NCBI GenBank assembly: GCA_015233015.1
Contig: JADFYO010000007.1
Coordinates: 1 to 64,000 of the forward strand
Reading direction: 5' to 3'
DNA: 64,000 nucleotides
Source of the DNA: Nitrospirota bacterium
GTDB lineage: Bacteria > Nitrospirota > Thermodesulfovibrionia > Thermodesulfovibrionales > Magnetobacteriaceae
Part shown: positions 43,428-51,996 of the stretch, in pieces
Layout: every line of letters starts with the position of its first letter
Numbering within the stretch: the first letter of the stretch is position 1
Translations under genes and position numbers: made by a program
The notes under the pieces: model-generated
The model's database searches: none
Told to the model about the DNA's origin: nothing
Seen by the model: the letters and a program-made list of their open reading frames with translations, nothing else

Positions 43428-43700
43428 ATGAGAGGAAACGAGTATATACGCATGAAACGAATCGAACAAGGATTATCATTACGGGATCTCAGTGCAAAAT
43501 GTGGCATGTCTCATGCCCAGATAGCCTCAATCGAGCGCGGCGAGCATAAGATCATATTCGATAATTTGCTCAAGATAATGAACGGCCTCGAAATATCAAT
43601 GTATGATTTCCTGAATGTTGTAGGCTATTTTCCGCCGAGCTATAGTAAAGAGGATGTGGTGGCGGGGGGTGGATTTGAACCACCGGCCTTCGGGTTATGA
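43428..43700 (+). CDS. XRE-family helix-turn-helix regulator ending inside the tRNA gene
   Basis: 90 residues. Residues 1-65 form a Cro/C1-type HTH (IRMKRIEQGLSLRDLSAKCG, SHAQIASIERGEHK). AGGAGG precedes the start. After ~75 residues (YFPPSYSKEDVV) the frame enters the antisense of tRNA-fMet and adds AGGGFEPPAFGL, a well-known signature of translated tRNA antisense. So the natural C-terminus is shaped by the attachment site. It is probably the element's regulator, opposite to the RepO gene. Confidence 0.75.
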   Translation: MRGNEYIRMKRIEQGLSLRDLSAKCGMSHAQIASIERGEHKIIFDNLLKIMNGLEISMYDFLNVVGYFPPSYSKEDVVAGGGFEPPAFGL

Positions 43701-43733
43701 GCCCGACGAGCTACCGAGCTGCTCCACCCCGCG
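43657..43733 (-). tRNA. Initiator tRNA-Met (CAT anticodon)
   Basis: Read leftward: 5' acceptor CGCGGGG, D-arm GAGCAGCTCGGTAGCTC, anticodon arm CGGGCTCATAACCCG with CAT, T-arm GGTGGTTCAAATCCACC, acceptor CCCCGCC, discriminator A and encoded CCA. Three G-C pairs in the anticodon stem (GGG / CCC) and a mismatched 1-72 pair (C-C) are the hallmarks of the initiator tRNA. Folding checked by eye. The DNA downstream of its 3' end is the putative integrated element. Confidence 0.95.
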
Positions 43734-44145
43734 TTACGCACTGGCTCTGACTTCGGCACTGCCGGCGCTGTATATAGAGGTTAACAGAAAGGTTGCGTTA
43801 ATGTCAAACGTTTAATTATTATTTTTCCCTTATTATTATAATATATTAATTTGGAGCTGTTTCACTGTGCGGAATGTCTTTTCCACCGCCTTCGGCATGG
43901 AAGCGATTAAAGGGGCGTATCCCGATGAGGTCATAACGTTGCTTAGGATTTTGGGGGTTGGACCCAATACTGTCCGGCATAGAAATTGCGTAGCTGAAAC
44001 AATTAGCAACAACGAGGGGGTATCGGGATTTTAGAGTAACCTAACGGGTGATGTCGATGATTTGTGGCATTGGCAGGGAAGGTATTAATCGGACGCAGCT
44101 ATCGCCATTATAGCCGCGGAGAAAAAAATATCCCTTCAGCTATTT
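43734..44145. other. 410-base gap between the tRNA and IS4-like pseudogene
   Basis: AT-rich upstream DNA of the tRNA (43790-43855) presumably contains its promoter. A 55-codon frame from GTG at 43867 is discussed separately. I see no repeat signature. Confidence 0.3.
43867..44034 (+). CDS. Possible small protein of 55 residues
   Basis: A GTG-started frame reads MRNVFSTAFG, MEAIKGAYPD, EVITLLRILG, VGPNTVRHRN, CVAETISNNE, GVSGF. GGAG lies about ten bases before the start. The composition is protein-like but no family is recognised, and it may be the relic of a larger gene cut by the neighbouring IS. Low confidence. Confidence 0.25.
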   Translation: MRNVFSTAFGMEAIKGAYPDEVITLLRILGVGPNTVRHRNCVAETISNNEGVSGF

Positions 44146-45298
44146 TCAGATTTTTTCCAAATTTTCTATATGTTCTTCTAGTTCCTCGTCCGTAGCGACG
44201 CCCATAAAGTGAAAACAAAGCATTTCATATGTCCGCTTCGTGGGCTTTCTGCCTATCCACAATGTTATAAGCATACTGGCTATCAACGCGCAATAGACCT
44301 GTATTGACAAGCCATTGTTTGAGGGGATAATCCCCCGTCTTGTCGAATGCTATAGTTTCAGCGCTCAAATCCATACGGTCAGTTACCACCAACACGGTGT
44401 AATCCTGTTTGTCAGTACGTATAATCCTGGTTTTAGACGATAGCTTTAAATTCCTCTTACTACTGCCTTTGTGATAAATCTCTATCACCCTTCCCGGTGC
44501 TGACAAATCTCCACGTGTTGAGCCTCCCCCCAAATGCACCTTCATATCCCTTTGAACCCCACAGAGCCGGTCTGCCTCAGTCAATCTGTGCTCTTCTATT
44601 AATTCCCACGCTGCATTATCCCGAAGCCGGCATACGAAATTGCTCCCAGCTTTCCTTATCTCTTCGAATACACTATACTGCCCATACCCCGCGTCCATTA
44701 CATACAGCTTGTTCCCCGTCAGTTTTCCCCTTAGTATGGTTTTTTCGTTTGCATTACCGTCAGTTACTTCCGCCCATACCGGCACATGTCTAATTACATC
44801 GAATTCAAGGTGAATCTTTGCCGCCTTATGATCTTTGTCCAACCACAGCGGCCACATTATCTTGGGTAAGGCATGGATTATCGTCCCATCTACCGCAACG
44901 ATTGCCTGTTCTATCGACTTTAACCGAGCATCTTCCAATTTCTGCGCCTTATCAGCTAATTCACCCACGATAGGCTCTAATAATTTGCTGTCAAATACAT
45001 AACCAGCCTCAGATAAGCTGCTTAGGCTGTACCGCTTTATCCCAAGCGCTTTCTGAATTTTTTTAAATTTCGACACTTCCGTCAAACCTCTAAGGCTATC
45101 TATTACAGGGTTAAAATAATATAGTAAATACATCAGTACGTACTTATCGTAATGCAGTTCCCTATCGATATGGTCGTTTTGCCCGCTCAATTTCTCTAAA
45201 ATCGGCTCTATGACCTGAAAATACTTGAATCCCTTTATCCTTTCGGCCTTCACCGGGTCTTTAACTTTTCTACTCATATTGAATTGTTGCACAACCAA
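44146..45298 (-). pseudogene. IS4-family transposase with internal deletion and frameshift
   Basis: The N-terminal part (DDE fold with VAVDGTIIHALPKI, KIHLEFDVIRHVPVWAEVTD, YVMDAGYGQYSVFEEI) is a complete IS4-family start. After VVTDRMDLSAETIA the frame goes out of register. A second frame then reads GLSIQVYCALIASMLITLWI and EELEEHIENLEKI, the normal C-terminus. The stretch with the YREK signature (Y...RWxxExFFKWLK) has been deleted, so the catalytic Glu is lost. The single-frame ORF of 357 residues therefore ends falsely at 44225. The element cannot make an active transposase. Confidence 0.8.
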
Positions 45299-45334
45299 TA
45301 GTGAAAAATCTAGATGTTAATTATAATTATCAGG

Positions 45335-45361
45335 ATAGTTGATATGACTACTATCAACTAT
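45335..45361. repeat. Perfect 10-base hairpin upstream of the heptose gene
   Basis: ATAGTTGATA and TATCAACTAT are exact inverted repeats with a seven-base loop TGACTAC. A second 10-base inverted repeat, AACCAATAGT at 45292 and ACTATTGGTT at 45357, encloses it. This may be the terminal part of the IS4-like element or a regulatory hairpin for the following gene. Confidence 0.5.
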
Positions 45362-45562
45362 TGGTTTTGACTTGGGGATCTGTTTTTGTCAGCAATTTCT
45401 ATACCGGACTGTATTGGGTTGGACCATGGAAAACACAAGAACTTGCTGTAACTTAAATATGGAATTTTTTTGTCTTGACAATTGGGTCCACTATAGGACA
45501 TCGTATCTATTAAAAAATATGACAAAAGCAAATAACTACTTTGGCTTAAAGGAGCTTACCGA

Positions 45563-47131
45563 ATGTTAATTGCCAAGTCACCAGTAAGCATAAGTTTTGG
45601 CGGCGAGGGTACTGATTTAAAGCCTTTTTGTGATAATTACGGCGGTGCGGTCATTAGTACTACTATAGATAAATACTTTTACTCCGTTATTCAGAGCAAT
45701 GATAAAGACATTATTGAAATAGAGTCAGATGATTATCAATTACGACAACGTGTTAGTGAACTGTGCGATATTGACACAGATGATATTCTTATGATTCCCA
45801 AAGCGGTTTTAAAGCATTTCAACGTAACAAATAATGTAAGTCTGCTGCTGAAATCAGACATACCTCCTGGTTCGGGGTTAGGTCTTTCGGCAGCGGTTAC
45901 TACGTGTCTTGTTAAGCTGGTGAGTTCTTTTAGGCAATTATCGTTGACAAAGGCTGAAATTGCCGCGTTAGCTTCTTATATCGAAATCGATGTTTTAAAT
46001 AGATCGATAGGTATGCAGGCTCAGTATGCGTCTGCGTATGGAGGATTTAATTTTATTACATTCGGCAAGGACTCTATAAACGTAGCCCCCATGGGTGTTG
46101 ACAGAGAAATCATTAATGCCCTTCAGGAAAACCTCCTGCTGTTTTACAGCGTGACATGCAGAAAGCCGGCGTCAATTTTAACTAACCCTACGGAGATGAA
46201 TGATAAAAAAGTAATAAGCTCTCTACAGGAAATGAAGGCGATAGCTTTTAAAATGAGAGATGCGCTTGTTAAGGGCGATGTAATGGCGGTTGGCAGGCTG
46301 CTTCATGAATCATGGGAATATAAGCGTACTCTGGCAAAGGATATTTCTAATACGGCAATTGATAGTTATTATGAACTGGCACGGCAAAATGGAGCCATAG
46401 GCGGGAAAATAACCGGTGCCGGCGGAGGGCATTTACTTCTATTTTGTGAAAAGGAAAAACAGGAAAATGTAAGGAACGCCCTTTTAAGCAAAGGTCTTCA
46501 TGATTTGCCTTTTAAGTTTGAAAATAATGGCGCTCATTTAGTGCTCGATCAAAAAGGTCCCCGTACCACAATAACCGCCGAGGGTTATTTATTAGGCATA
46601 TCAACAATCGTAAAGAAGATGGACGACGCACATATTGAAAGAATTGCCGATTTGATATATCAGGCATACAAGCAGGATAAGCAAATATTTATTATGGGCA
46701 ATGGGGGCAGTGCGGCAACGGCGTCGCATTTTTGCAGCGATTTATCTAAGACAGCTATGGTTCATGGGAAAAGAGGATTCAGGGTAATTTCGTTAACTGA
46801 CAATATACCGCTAATGACAGCCTGGGGTAACGATACAGGCTATGAGAATATTTTTTACGGCCAGTTGCTGAACCTTTTAAACGCGGGCGATGTGGTAATT
46901 GGAATTAGTGGGGGAGGAATGTCAAAGAATGTGCTGAAGGCTTTGGAATTAGCGAAGGCCCGGTCAGCTGTGACGATAGGGTTGAGCGGGTTTAGCGGCG
47001 GCAAGCTCAAGGCAATAGCGGATGAGTGTTTGGTTGTTCATAGTGAGAACTATCAGTTTATCGAGGACATACACATGATGTTGGCGCATTTGATACCAAG
47101 CATACTTAAAGAGAAGATTACAAATGAGTAA
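45563..47131 (+). CDS. HddA-GmhA-like fusion (heptose kinase plus sedoheptulose-7-phosphate isomerase)
   Basis: 522 residues, two enzymes in one chain. Residues 1-325 are a GHMP kinase (LIAKSPVSISFGGEGTDLKP; P-loop-like LLKSDIPPGSGLGLSAAV; C-terminal GAIGGKITGAGGGHLLLF), matching D-glycero-alpha-D-manno-heptose-7-phosphate 1-kinase (HddA). Residues 330-520 are a SIS isomerase (IFIMGNGGSAATASHFCSDL; VVIGISGGGMSKNVLKA; HMMLAHLIPS) matching GmhA. Together they make the first two steps towards GDP-D-glycero-alpha-D-manno-heptose, in reversed order along the chain. GmhB and HddC are not nearby. The upstream neighbour is an IS pseudogene, suggesting it was acquired with surface-glycan genes. Confidence 0.87.
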   Translation: MLIAKSPVSISFGGEGTDLKPFCDNYGGAVISTTIDKYFYSVIQSNDKDIIEIESDDYQLRQRVSELCDIDTDDILMIPKAVLKHFNVTNNVSLLLKSDIPPGSGLGLSAAVTTCLVKLVSSFRQLSLTKAEIAALASYIEIDVLNRSIGMQAQYASAYGGFNFITFGKDSINVAPMGVDREIINALQENLLLFYSVTCRKPASILTNPTEMNDKKVISSLQEMKAIAFKMRDALVKGDVMAVGRLLHESWEYKRTLAKDISNTAIDSYYELARQNGAIGGKITGAGGGHLLLFCEKEKQENVRNALLSKGLHDLPFKFENNGAHLVLDQKGPRTTITAEGYLLGISTIVKKMDDAHIERIADLIYQAYKQDKQIFIMGNGGSAATASHFCSDLSKTAMVHGKRGFRVISLTDNIPLMTAWGNDTGYENIFYGQLLNLLNAGDVVIGISGGGMSKNVLKALELAKARSAVTIGLSGFSGGKLKAIADECLVVHSENYQFIEDIHMMLAHLIPSILKEKITNE

Positions 47132-47174
47132 TTTGATAATTACGTCACTCTGAAAACCTGTTCGCCGCGCCTGG

Positions 47175-48056
47175 TCACACCACTATCTCCGTGCCAATTC
47201 CCTCTTGTGTAAAGATCTCAAGCAACAGGCTGTTGGGGATTCTACCGTCTATGATATGGATTTTCCCGACGCCGGCGTTGAGGGCCTCCAAGCAGGCGCT
47301 CATCTTTGGCAGCATCCCACCGGTTATCGTGCCGTCTTTCATGTACGACAGGTAATCACCGCTTCTGATTGTAGAGATAGTCCTGCCGGTTTTGTCCAGT
47401 ATGCCGGGAGTGTCTGTAAGCAATATCAATTTTTCGGCCTTCAGCGCCCCTGCAATAGCCGAGGCAACGAAGTCGGCGTTTATATTCAGCGTATCGCCAT
47501 CTTTTGATACCCCTATGGGGGCTATAACGGGGATAAATCCCTGGGAGCCGAGGGCATGGATAATCGCGGGGTTTATCTCTGTCACTTCGCCTACCTGCCC
47601 TATGTCAATTGGGGCGGCGAAATCGCCGGAGGGCAGGAGTTTTTTAGCTGCCGTAATCAGACCGCCGTCTTTCCCTGTTAGTCCAACGGCATTGCCGCCG
47701 GCGCGGTTGATTAACGATACAATTTCCTTGTTTATCAGCCCACCAAGTACCATCTCCACAATGTCCATCGTCTCTTTGTCGGTAACGCGGTGGCCTTGTA
47801 TGAATTCAGGGGATTTCCCCATCTGTGTCATCGTCTTTGAAATCCGCGGCCCGCCGCCGTGGACGATTACCGTGTTTATCCCTATGTGGTTGAATAATAC
47901 GATGTTGCTCGCGAATGCCTCTTTCAGTTTGTCATCTGTTTGGGCGGCCCCGCCATATTTTATCACAAAGGTTTTTTTGTAAAACTTCCGTATATACGGC
48001 AGTGCCTCTATCAGCACTCCGGCCTTTGCTATCAGAGAATTCATAGCAGCCTCCAT
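47175..48056 (-). CDS. argB: Acetylglutamate kinase
   Basis: 293 residues. It phosphorylates N-acetylglutamate in arginine synthesis. The amino-acid-kinase fold is clear: FVIKYGGAAQTDDKL, VIVHGGGPRISKTMTQMG, VGLTGKDGGLI, NINADFVASAIAGAL, LLTDTPGIL and the C-terminal GGMLPKMSACLEAL. Length and motifs are normal. It is transcribed with rlpA and hslUV (all leftward, spacing 20 bases or less), probably an operon in which these genes have been joined. Confidence 0.97.
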   Translation of the reverse strand: MEAAMNSLIAKAGVLIEALPYIRKFYKKTFVIKYGGAAQTDDKLKEAFASNIVLFNHIGINTVIVHGGGPRISKTMTQMGKSPEFIQGHRVTDKETMDIVEMVLGGLINKEIVSLINRAGGNAVGLTGKDGGLITAAKKLLPSGDFAAPIDIGQVGEVTEINPAIIHALGSQGFIPVIAPIGVSKDGDTLNINADFVASAIAGALKAEKLILLTDTPGILDKTGRTISTIRSGDYLSYMKDGTITGGMLPKMSACLEALNAGVGKIHIIDGRIPNSLLLEIFTQEGIGTEIVV

Positions 48057-48076
48057 TGTTTCAGCCCCCTGGCGAT

Positions 48077-48772
48077 TTAATCGTTAGGTGTAATGTATGT
48101 ATCGTAGCCCTCGTTGGCGAATTGTTTGGCCTTGGAAATAGCCTTTTCCTTGTCGGTGAATTTGCCAACTCTTACCTTGTAATAAGTCTTCCCGTTTACT
48201 GACACCTGTTTTATGAATACCCCCGGGTTTGACTGTCCAACGGAGGCCTTGAGATTCTCGGCGTTTTGTTTGTCCTCATAAGAGGCTATCTGAATCGTAT
48301 AAGCAGCTGACATGGACTCTGAGACCCTTATGTATTTGGCATATTTCATGTCCCTGCCCATATATTGCACCATCACGGCAAGTACCCCAGGACCTACGAC
48401 GCCGATTTCTTTGGCCGCGCTATATGACAAATCCAGGTCCCTGCCAGCAACGAAAGGCCCCCTGTCGGTTACCGTTACAGTTACGGAGGCGCCGGTGCCG
48501 GGATTTGAAAGCCGTAAGATAGTGCCAAAGGGCAGCGTCTTGTGCGCTGCTGTCATGGCATACATGTCATAGACTTCCCCCGACGCGGTGAGTTTGTTGT
48601 GGAAGTCAGGGCCATACCACGAGGCGACCATCTGGGTTTTTTCAGCAGCCGGAGAAGTTTCAGGTATGCTTACAGCCCTTTGGCGCGGTGTTTTCACTGC
48701 ACTCGTACAACCGCATACGATCAAAACCGCCGATATAATAAATATTGCCTTGCTCTGCCGTGTATATTTCAT
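48077..48772 (-). CDS. rlpA: RlpA-like lipoprotein with SPOR domain
   Basis: 231 residues. The N-terminus has a lipobox (SAVLIVCGCTSAVK), so the protein is an outer-membrane lipoprotein. A double-psi beta-barrel follows (ASWYGPDFHNKLTASGEVYD, AAHKTLPFGTILRLSN, VTDRGPFVAGRDLDLSY), then a SPOR domain (AYTIQIASYEDKQNAENLKA ... KTYYKVRVGKF) that targets septal peptidoglycan. This is the canonical RlpA. The first RlpA in this window (22218) lacks the SPOR domain. The gene is five bases from hslU. Confidence 0.92.
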   Translation of the reverse strand: MKYTRQSKAIFIISAVLIVCGCTSAVKTPRQRAVSIPETSPAAEKTQMVASWYGPDFHNKLTASGEVYDMYAMTAAHKTLPFGTILRLSNPGTGASVTVTVTDRGPFVAGRDLDLSYSAAKEIGVVGPGVLAVMVQYMGRDMKYAKYIRVSESMSAAYTIQIASYEDKQNAENLKASVGQSNPGVFIKQVSVNGKTYYKVRVGKFTDKEKAISKAKQFANEGYDTYITPND

Positions 48773-48777
48773 TGTTA

Positions 48778-50118
48778 TTATAAGATATATCGGCTCAGGT
48801 CCTCGTTCTTTACTATTTCCGAGAGTTTTTCTTTTACCATTTTACAGTCTATCGTTATCTTTGCCGGCGATAGCTCAGGGGCATTGAAGGAGATGTCCTC
48901 CACGAGTTTTTCCAAAACTGTGTGAAGGCGTCTCGCGCCTATGTTTTCAGTCCTTTCATTTACGGTGGAGGCGATTTCGGCGATTTCCACGATACTTTCC
49001 GTGAGAAAATCAAGCTCTATTGCCTCAGTATTCAGCAGCGCCACGTACTGTTTTATCAGGGCGTTGCTTGGTTCGGTCAGAATGCGTATGAATTCGTCCT
49101 TGCCCAGGGCGTCAAGTTCCACTCTGATAGGAAAACGCCCCTGCAGCTCAGGGATGAGGTCTGACGGTTTTGAGACATGAAACGCCCCTGCCGCTATGAA
49201 AAGCACATGGTCGGTTTTAACAGGGCCGTGCTTTGTAGTAACCGTCGTGCCCTCGACAATAGGCAGCAGGTCGCGCTGCACACCCTCACGCGATACATCG
49301 GGGCCGTGCGACTGCCCCTTGCTTGCTATTTTGTCTATCTCGTCAATAAACACTATGCCGGTTTGCTCTGTCCTCTGAATGGCCTCTTTGGTGACCTTTT
49401 CCATGTCTATCAGTTTGCCTGCCTCTTCTTTTGTGAACTGAGTAAGGGCATCGGGGACTTTCATCTTCTTTTTCTTTTGTTTTTCCGGCAGGAAATTCCC
49501 AAGTATTTCCTTGATATTCATCTCGAGGTCGTCCATGCCCATGTTGGATATGACGCCGAAGGGCATTACCTTCTCTTTGACGTCGATATCGACGTATTTA
49601 TTTTCAAACTTGCCGTCTTTGAGTTTTTCTCTGAGTTTTTCCCTTGTCTCGGATTGCTTTTGCTTGTCTTCCGGGTTGACGGGCGAACTCTTCGACTGCC
49701 TCAGCGGGGGAAGCAGCGTGTCGAGCAGTTTTTCTTCCGCAAGGAGCCTTGCCTTTTCCTGGATTTTTTCGAAATGCTCCTCTTTGACGATATTAATGGC
49801 AAGCTCTGTAAGGTCTCTGATCATTGACTCCACATCTCTGCCGACATAGCCTACCTCGGTAAATTTCGATGCCTCTACTTTGATAAAAGGCGCTGCGGAG
49901 AGCTTTGCCAGCCTTCGGGCTATCTCCGTCTTGCCAACGCCGGTAGGGCCTATCATGATGATGTTTTTAGGCAGCACTTCGTCTCTGAGGTCTGCCGGTA
50001 GTTTCTGCCGCCGCCATCTGTTTCTCAGCGCAATGGACACGGCCTTTTTGGCCTTATTCTGCCCCACAATATATTTATCCAGCTCTTCTACGATTTTCCT
50101 TGGTGTAAGATTATCCAT
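48778..50118 (-). CDS. hslU: ATP-dependent protease ATPase subunit HslU
   Basis: 446 residues, a AAA+ unfoldase that feeds proteins into HslV. It has [20 protein letters not shown], Walker [15 protein letters not shown], Walker [11 protein letters not shown], the I-domain with charged linker ([18 protein letters not shown]) and the C-terminal EKLVEDISF ... ENLSRYIL-like end (NEDLSRYIL) that inserts into HslV. It overlaps hslV by eight bases. All key residues present. Confidence 0.97.
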   Translation of the reverse strand: MDNLTPRKIVEELDKYIVGQNKAKKAVSIALRNRWRRQKLPADLRDEVLPKNIIMIGPTGVGKTEIARRLAKLSAAPFIKVEASKFTEVGYVGRDVESMIRDLTELAINIVKEEHFEKIQEKARLLAEEKLLDTLLPPLRQSKSSPVNPEDKQKQSETREKLREKLKDGKFENKYVDIDVKEKVMPFGVISNMGMDDLEMNIKEILGNFLPEKQKKKKMKVPDALTQFTKEEAGKLIDMEKVTKEAIQRTEQTGIVFIDEIDKIASKGQSHGPDVSREGVQRDLLPIVEGTTVTTKHGPVKTDHVLFIAAGAFHVSKPSDLIPELQGRFPIRVELDALGKDEFIRILTEPSNALIKQYVALLNTEAIELDFLTESIVEIAEIASTVNERTENIGARRLHTVLEKLVEDISFNAPELSPAKITIDCKMVKEKLSEIVKNEDLSRYIL

Positions 50119-50668
50119 TTAGTTCCTCGACTATTATATTGTTATTTGTATAGATGCAAATATCTGCGGCTATTTCCATTGCCTTCACGGTTATATCTTT
50201 TACGGAGAGTGCTGTATTGTCGTAGAGCGCTCTGGCGGCTGCCTGTGCATACGGTCCGCCTGAGCCTATGGCGGAGACCCCTCTCTCCGGTTCGATGACA
50301 TCGCCGTTTCCCGACACTATCAGGGTTACGTCTTTGTCGGCTATAATCAGCAGGGCCTCAAGCCGTCTGAGGATTTTATCTGTCCTCCAATCCTTTGCCA
50401 GCTCAACGGCGGCACGGGACAGATTCCCTCTGTATGACTCGAGTTTCCCCTCAAATTTCTCAAACAGCGTAAAGGCGTCTGCCGTTGCCCCGGCAAACCC
50501 CGCAACAACCTTATCATTGTACATTCTCCTGAGTTTCTTTGCGTTGTGTTTGAGCACTGTCGCGCCAAAGGTAACCTGCCCGTCTCCCGCAATGGCAACC
50601 TCGCTGCCCCTTCTTACGCAAAGTATCGTCGTGCTGTGAAACAAATTATCTCCTCCGTGTTCTGCCAT
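50111..50668 (-). CDS. hslV: ATP-dependent protease peptidase subunit HslV
   Basis: 185 residues. The proteolytic subunit is a threonine peptidase; the sequence [13 protein letters not shown] places the catalytic Thr after an N-terminal propeptide of about 12 residues. The other family landmarks [34 protein letters not shown] and [13 protein letters not shown] are in place. It is the first gene of the hslV-hslU-rlpA-argB run. Confidence 0.97.
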   Translation of the reverse strand: MAEHGGDNLFHSTTILCVRRGSEVAIAGDGQVTFGATVLKHNAKKLRRMYNDKVVAGFAGATADAFTLFEKFEGKLESYRGNLSRAAVELAKDWRTDKILRRLEALLIIADKDVTLIVSGNGDVIEPERGVSAIGSGGPYAQAAARALYDNTALSVKDITVKAMEIAADICIYTNNNIIVEELNG

Positions 50669-50720
50669 AATTATTGCTCTTTAAAACCTCTTCAGCTATG
50701 CTGTCAACACACGCAGCCGT

Positions 50721-51917
50721 CTAAGGTCTCCATGTATATGCTGTCTTGTATTTTCCATCTTTGATTTCAACGATTGCTATAGACTTTATGGGCGGCATAT
50801 TCGGCCTCATCGTTATCAGGCCGGTTACGGCCTTAAAATCCTTTGTCTCAGAGAGTGCCTTTGCTATGGCGTCACTATTTGGCGAATCTGCCGAAGCCTG
50901 CAAGCTGGCACGTTTTACCGCGTCGGCAAGCATATTTACGGCATCAAAGCCCAGGGCTGCGTAGGCACTGTCTGGTTCGCTTCCATATTCCTTTTTGTAT
51001 TCCTTAATGAAGCCGGTTACCTCCGCGCGGGTTTCTCCCCTGAAGGAGTGCGTGGCAAAGTAAACATCGGTGATGGGTTTAGCCGTCTCCACCTGTTTGA
51101 CAAGCGGGCTGTCGAACCCGTCTCCGCTTACGATGGGTATATCGATACCGCCGTTTCTCAGGAGTTTAACCGAAAGGGCTGCCTCCTCATCGATTGCGGC
51201 GACAAAAACGGCCTCTGGTTTTGGCTCGTTTGTCTTTATTCTTTCAACCAGTTTCGACAAATCCGGCGGTGTGGGCATACCGCTCTTAAATAAATCCTCG
51301 TAGAGGATTGTCCCTCCTAATTCTGTAAACCGCTGTTTAAAAGAGCCGCTCAATTCTAAAGTGAACGCCATCGATGTATCTGTCCAAACCGCTATTTTTT
51401 TCATGTTTAGATTTTTGTACGTATAGTCCGCTATGGCATGGCCCTGGTCGTAGTCGCTGTATGCAATCATAAAAAGCTGGTCACCAAGTACCTGGTTGAG
51501 AGTTGGAAGAGTAGCCCCCGGAGTAATATACAAAATTCCTTTATTTACAAAAGGGGAACCCGCGCTCATAACGAAGGCGCTGTCTCCATAGCCTATGGCG
51601 GCAATAACATCCTTATTTTTCTCATCCGCGGCGGCGCTGGAAGCGTTCGCGATATTGGAGCCGGAGTCTGTGGGAATAAGCTCAAGTTTTCTGCCGGCAA
51701 TGCCCCCGTGCGCGTTAATTAACTTCGCAGCCAGCATGGCGCCTTTATATGCAGGCTCGTCTATCGAGGCCATTGGGCCGGAACTGTTATATAAAAGTGC
51801 GGCCTTAACAGGCGTCTTGTCCTGCCGTTGTTCCTGTTTTGTCGCGGCGCTGACCACCTGCCCTATCAGTAGTGCCGATACTAAAATTACCCAAATTGCC
51901 GGTTTAGCCAATTTCAC
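50721..51917 (-). CDS. ABC-type branched-chain amino acid substrate-binding protein
   Basis: 398 residues from a GTG start at 51917, which has GGGAGG upstream; the longer open frame to 52109 overlaps the divergent kinase and is not supported. A signal peptide (KLAKPAIWVILVSALLIGQVVSA) precedes a type-I periplasmic-binding fold (KAALLYNSSGPMASIDEPAY ... GMLAAKLINAHGGIAGRKLELIPTDSG). Such proteins deliver amino acids or similar ligands to LIV-type permeases, but no permease genes are adjacent. It could also serve as a sensing receptor. It diverges from the sensor kinase at 51997, so the two may share control. Confidence 0.85.
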   Translation of the reverse strand: MKLAKPAIWVILVSALLIGQVVSAATKQEQRQDKTPVKAALLYNSSGPMASIDEPAYKGAMLAAKLINAHGGIAGRKLELIPTDSGSNIANASSAAADEKNKDVIAAIGYGDSAFVMSAGSPFVNKGILYITPGATLPTLNQVLGDQLFMIAYSDYDQGHAIADYTYKNLNMKKIAVWTDTSMAFTLELSGSFKQRFTELGGTILYEDLFKSGMPTPPDLSKLVERIKTNEPKPEAVFVAAIDEEAALSVKLLRNGGIDIPIVSGDGFDSPLVKQVETAKPITDVYFATHSFRGETRAEVTGFIKEYKKEYGSEPDSAYAALGFDAVNMLADAVKRASLQASADSPNSDAIAKALSETKDFKAVTGLITMRPNMPPIKSIAIVEIKDGKYKTAYTWRP

Positions 51918-51996
51918 GTTAACCTCCCATATTTTAATGTTATCCAACAAGTATAACATTTTTATGATTAATAATATGTTATAATTATTGGCGGTT

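Larger units (their letters stand above)
39851..43680. mobile_element. Probable small integrative element at the initiator tRNA gene
   Basis: Between the tRNA-like remnant at 39.85 kb and the 3' end of tRNA-fMet at 43.66 kb lie a ribbon-helix-helix protein, a hairpin array, a zinc-ribbon protein, a tyrosine recombinase with a small coupled gene, a RepO-like replication protein and an XRE regulator. Integrase, replication initiator, regulator and position abutting a tRNA 3' end are the features of small integrative or satellite-like elements. Boundaries are inferred; no perfect direct repeat was found. Confidence 0.55.
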
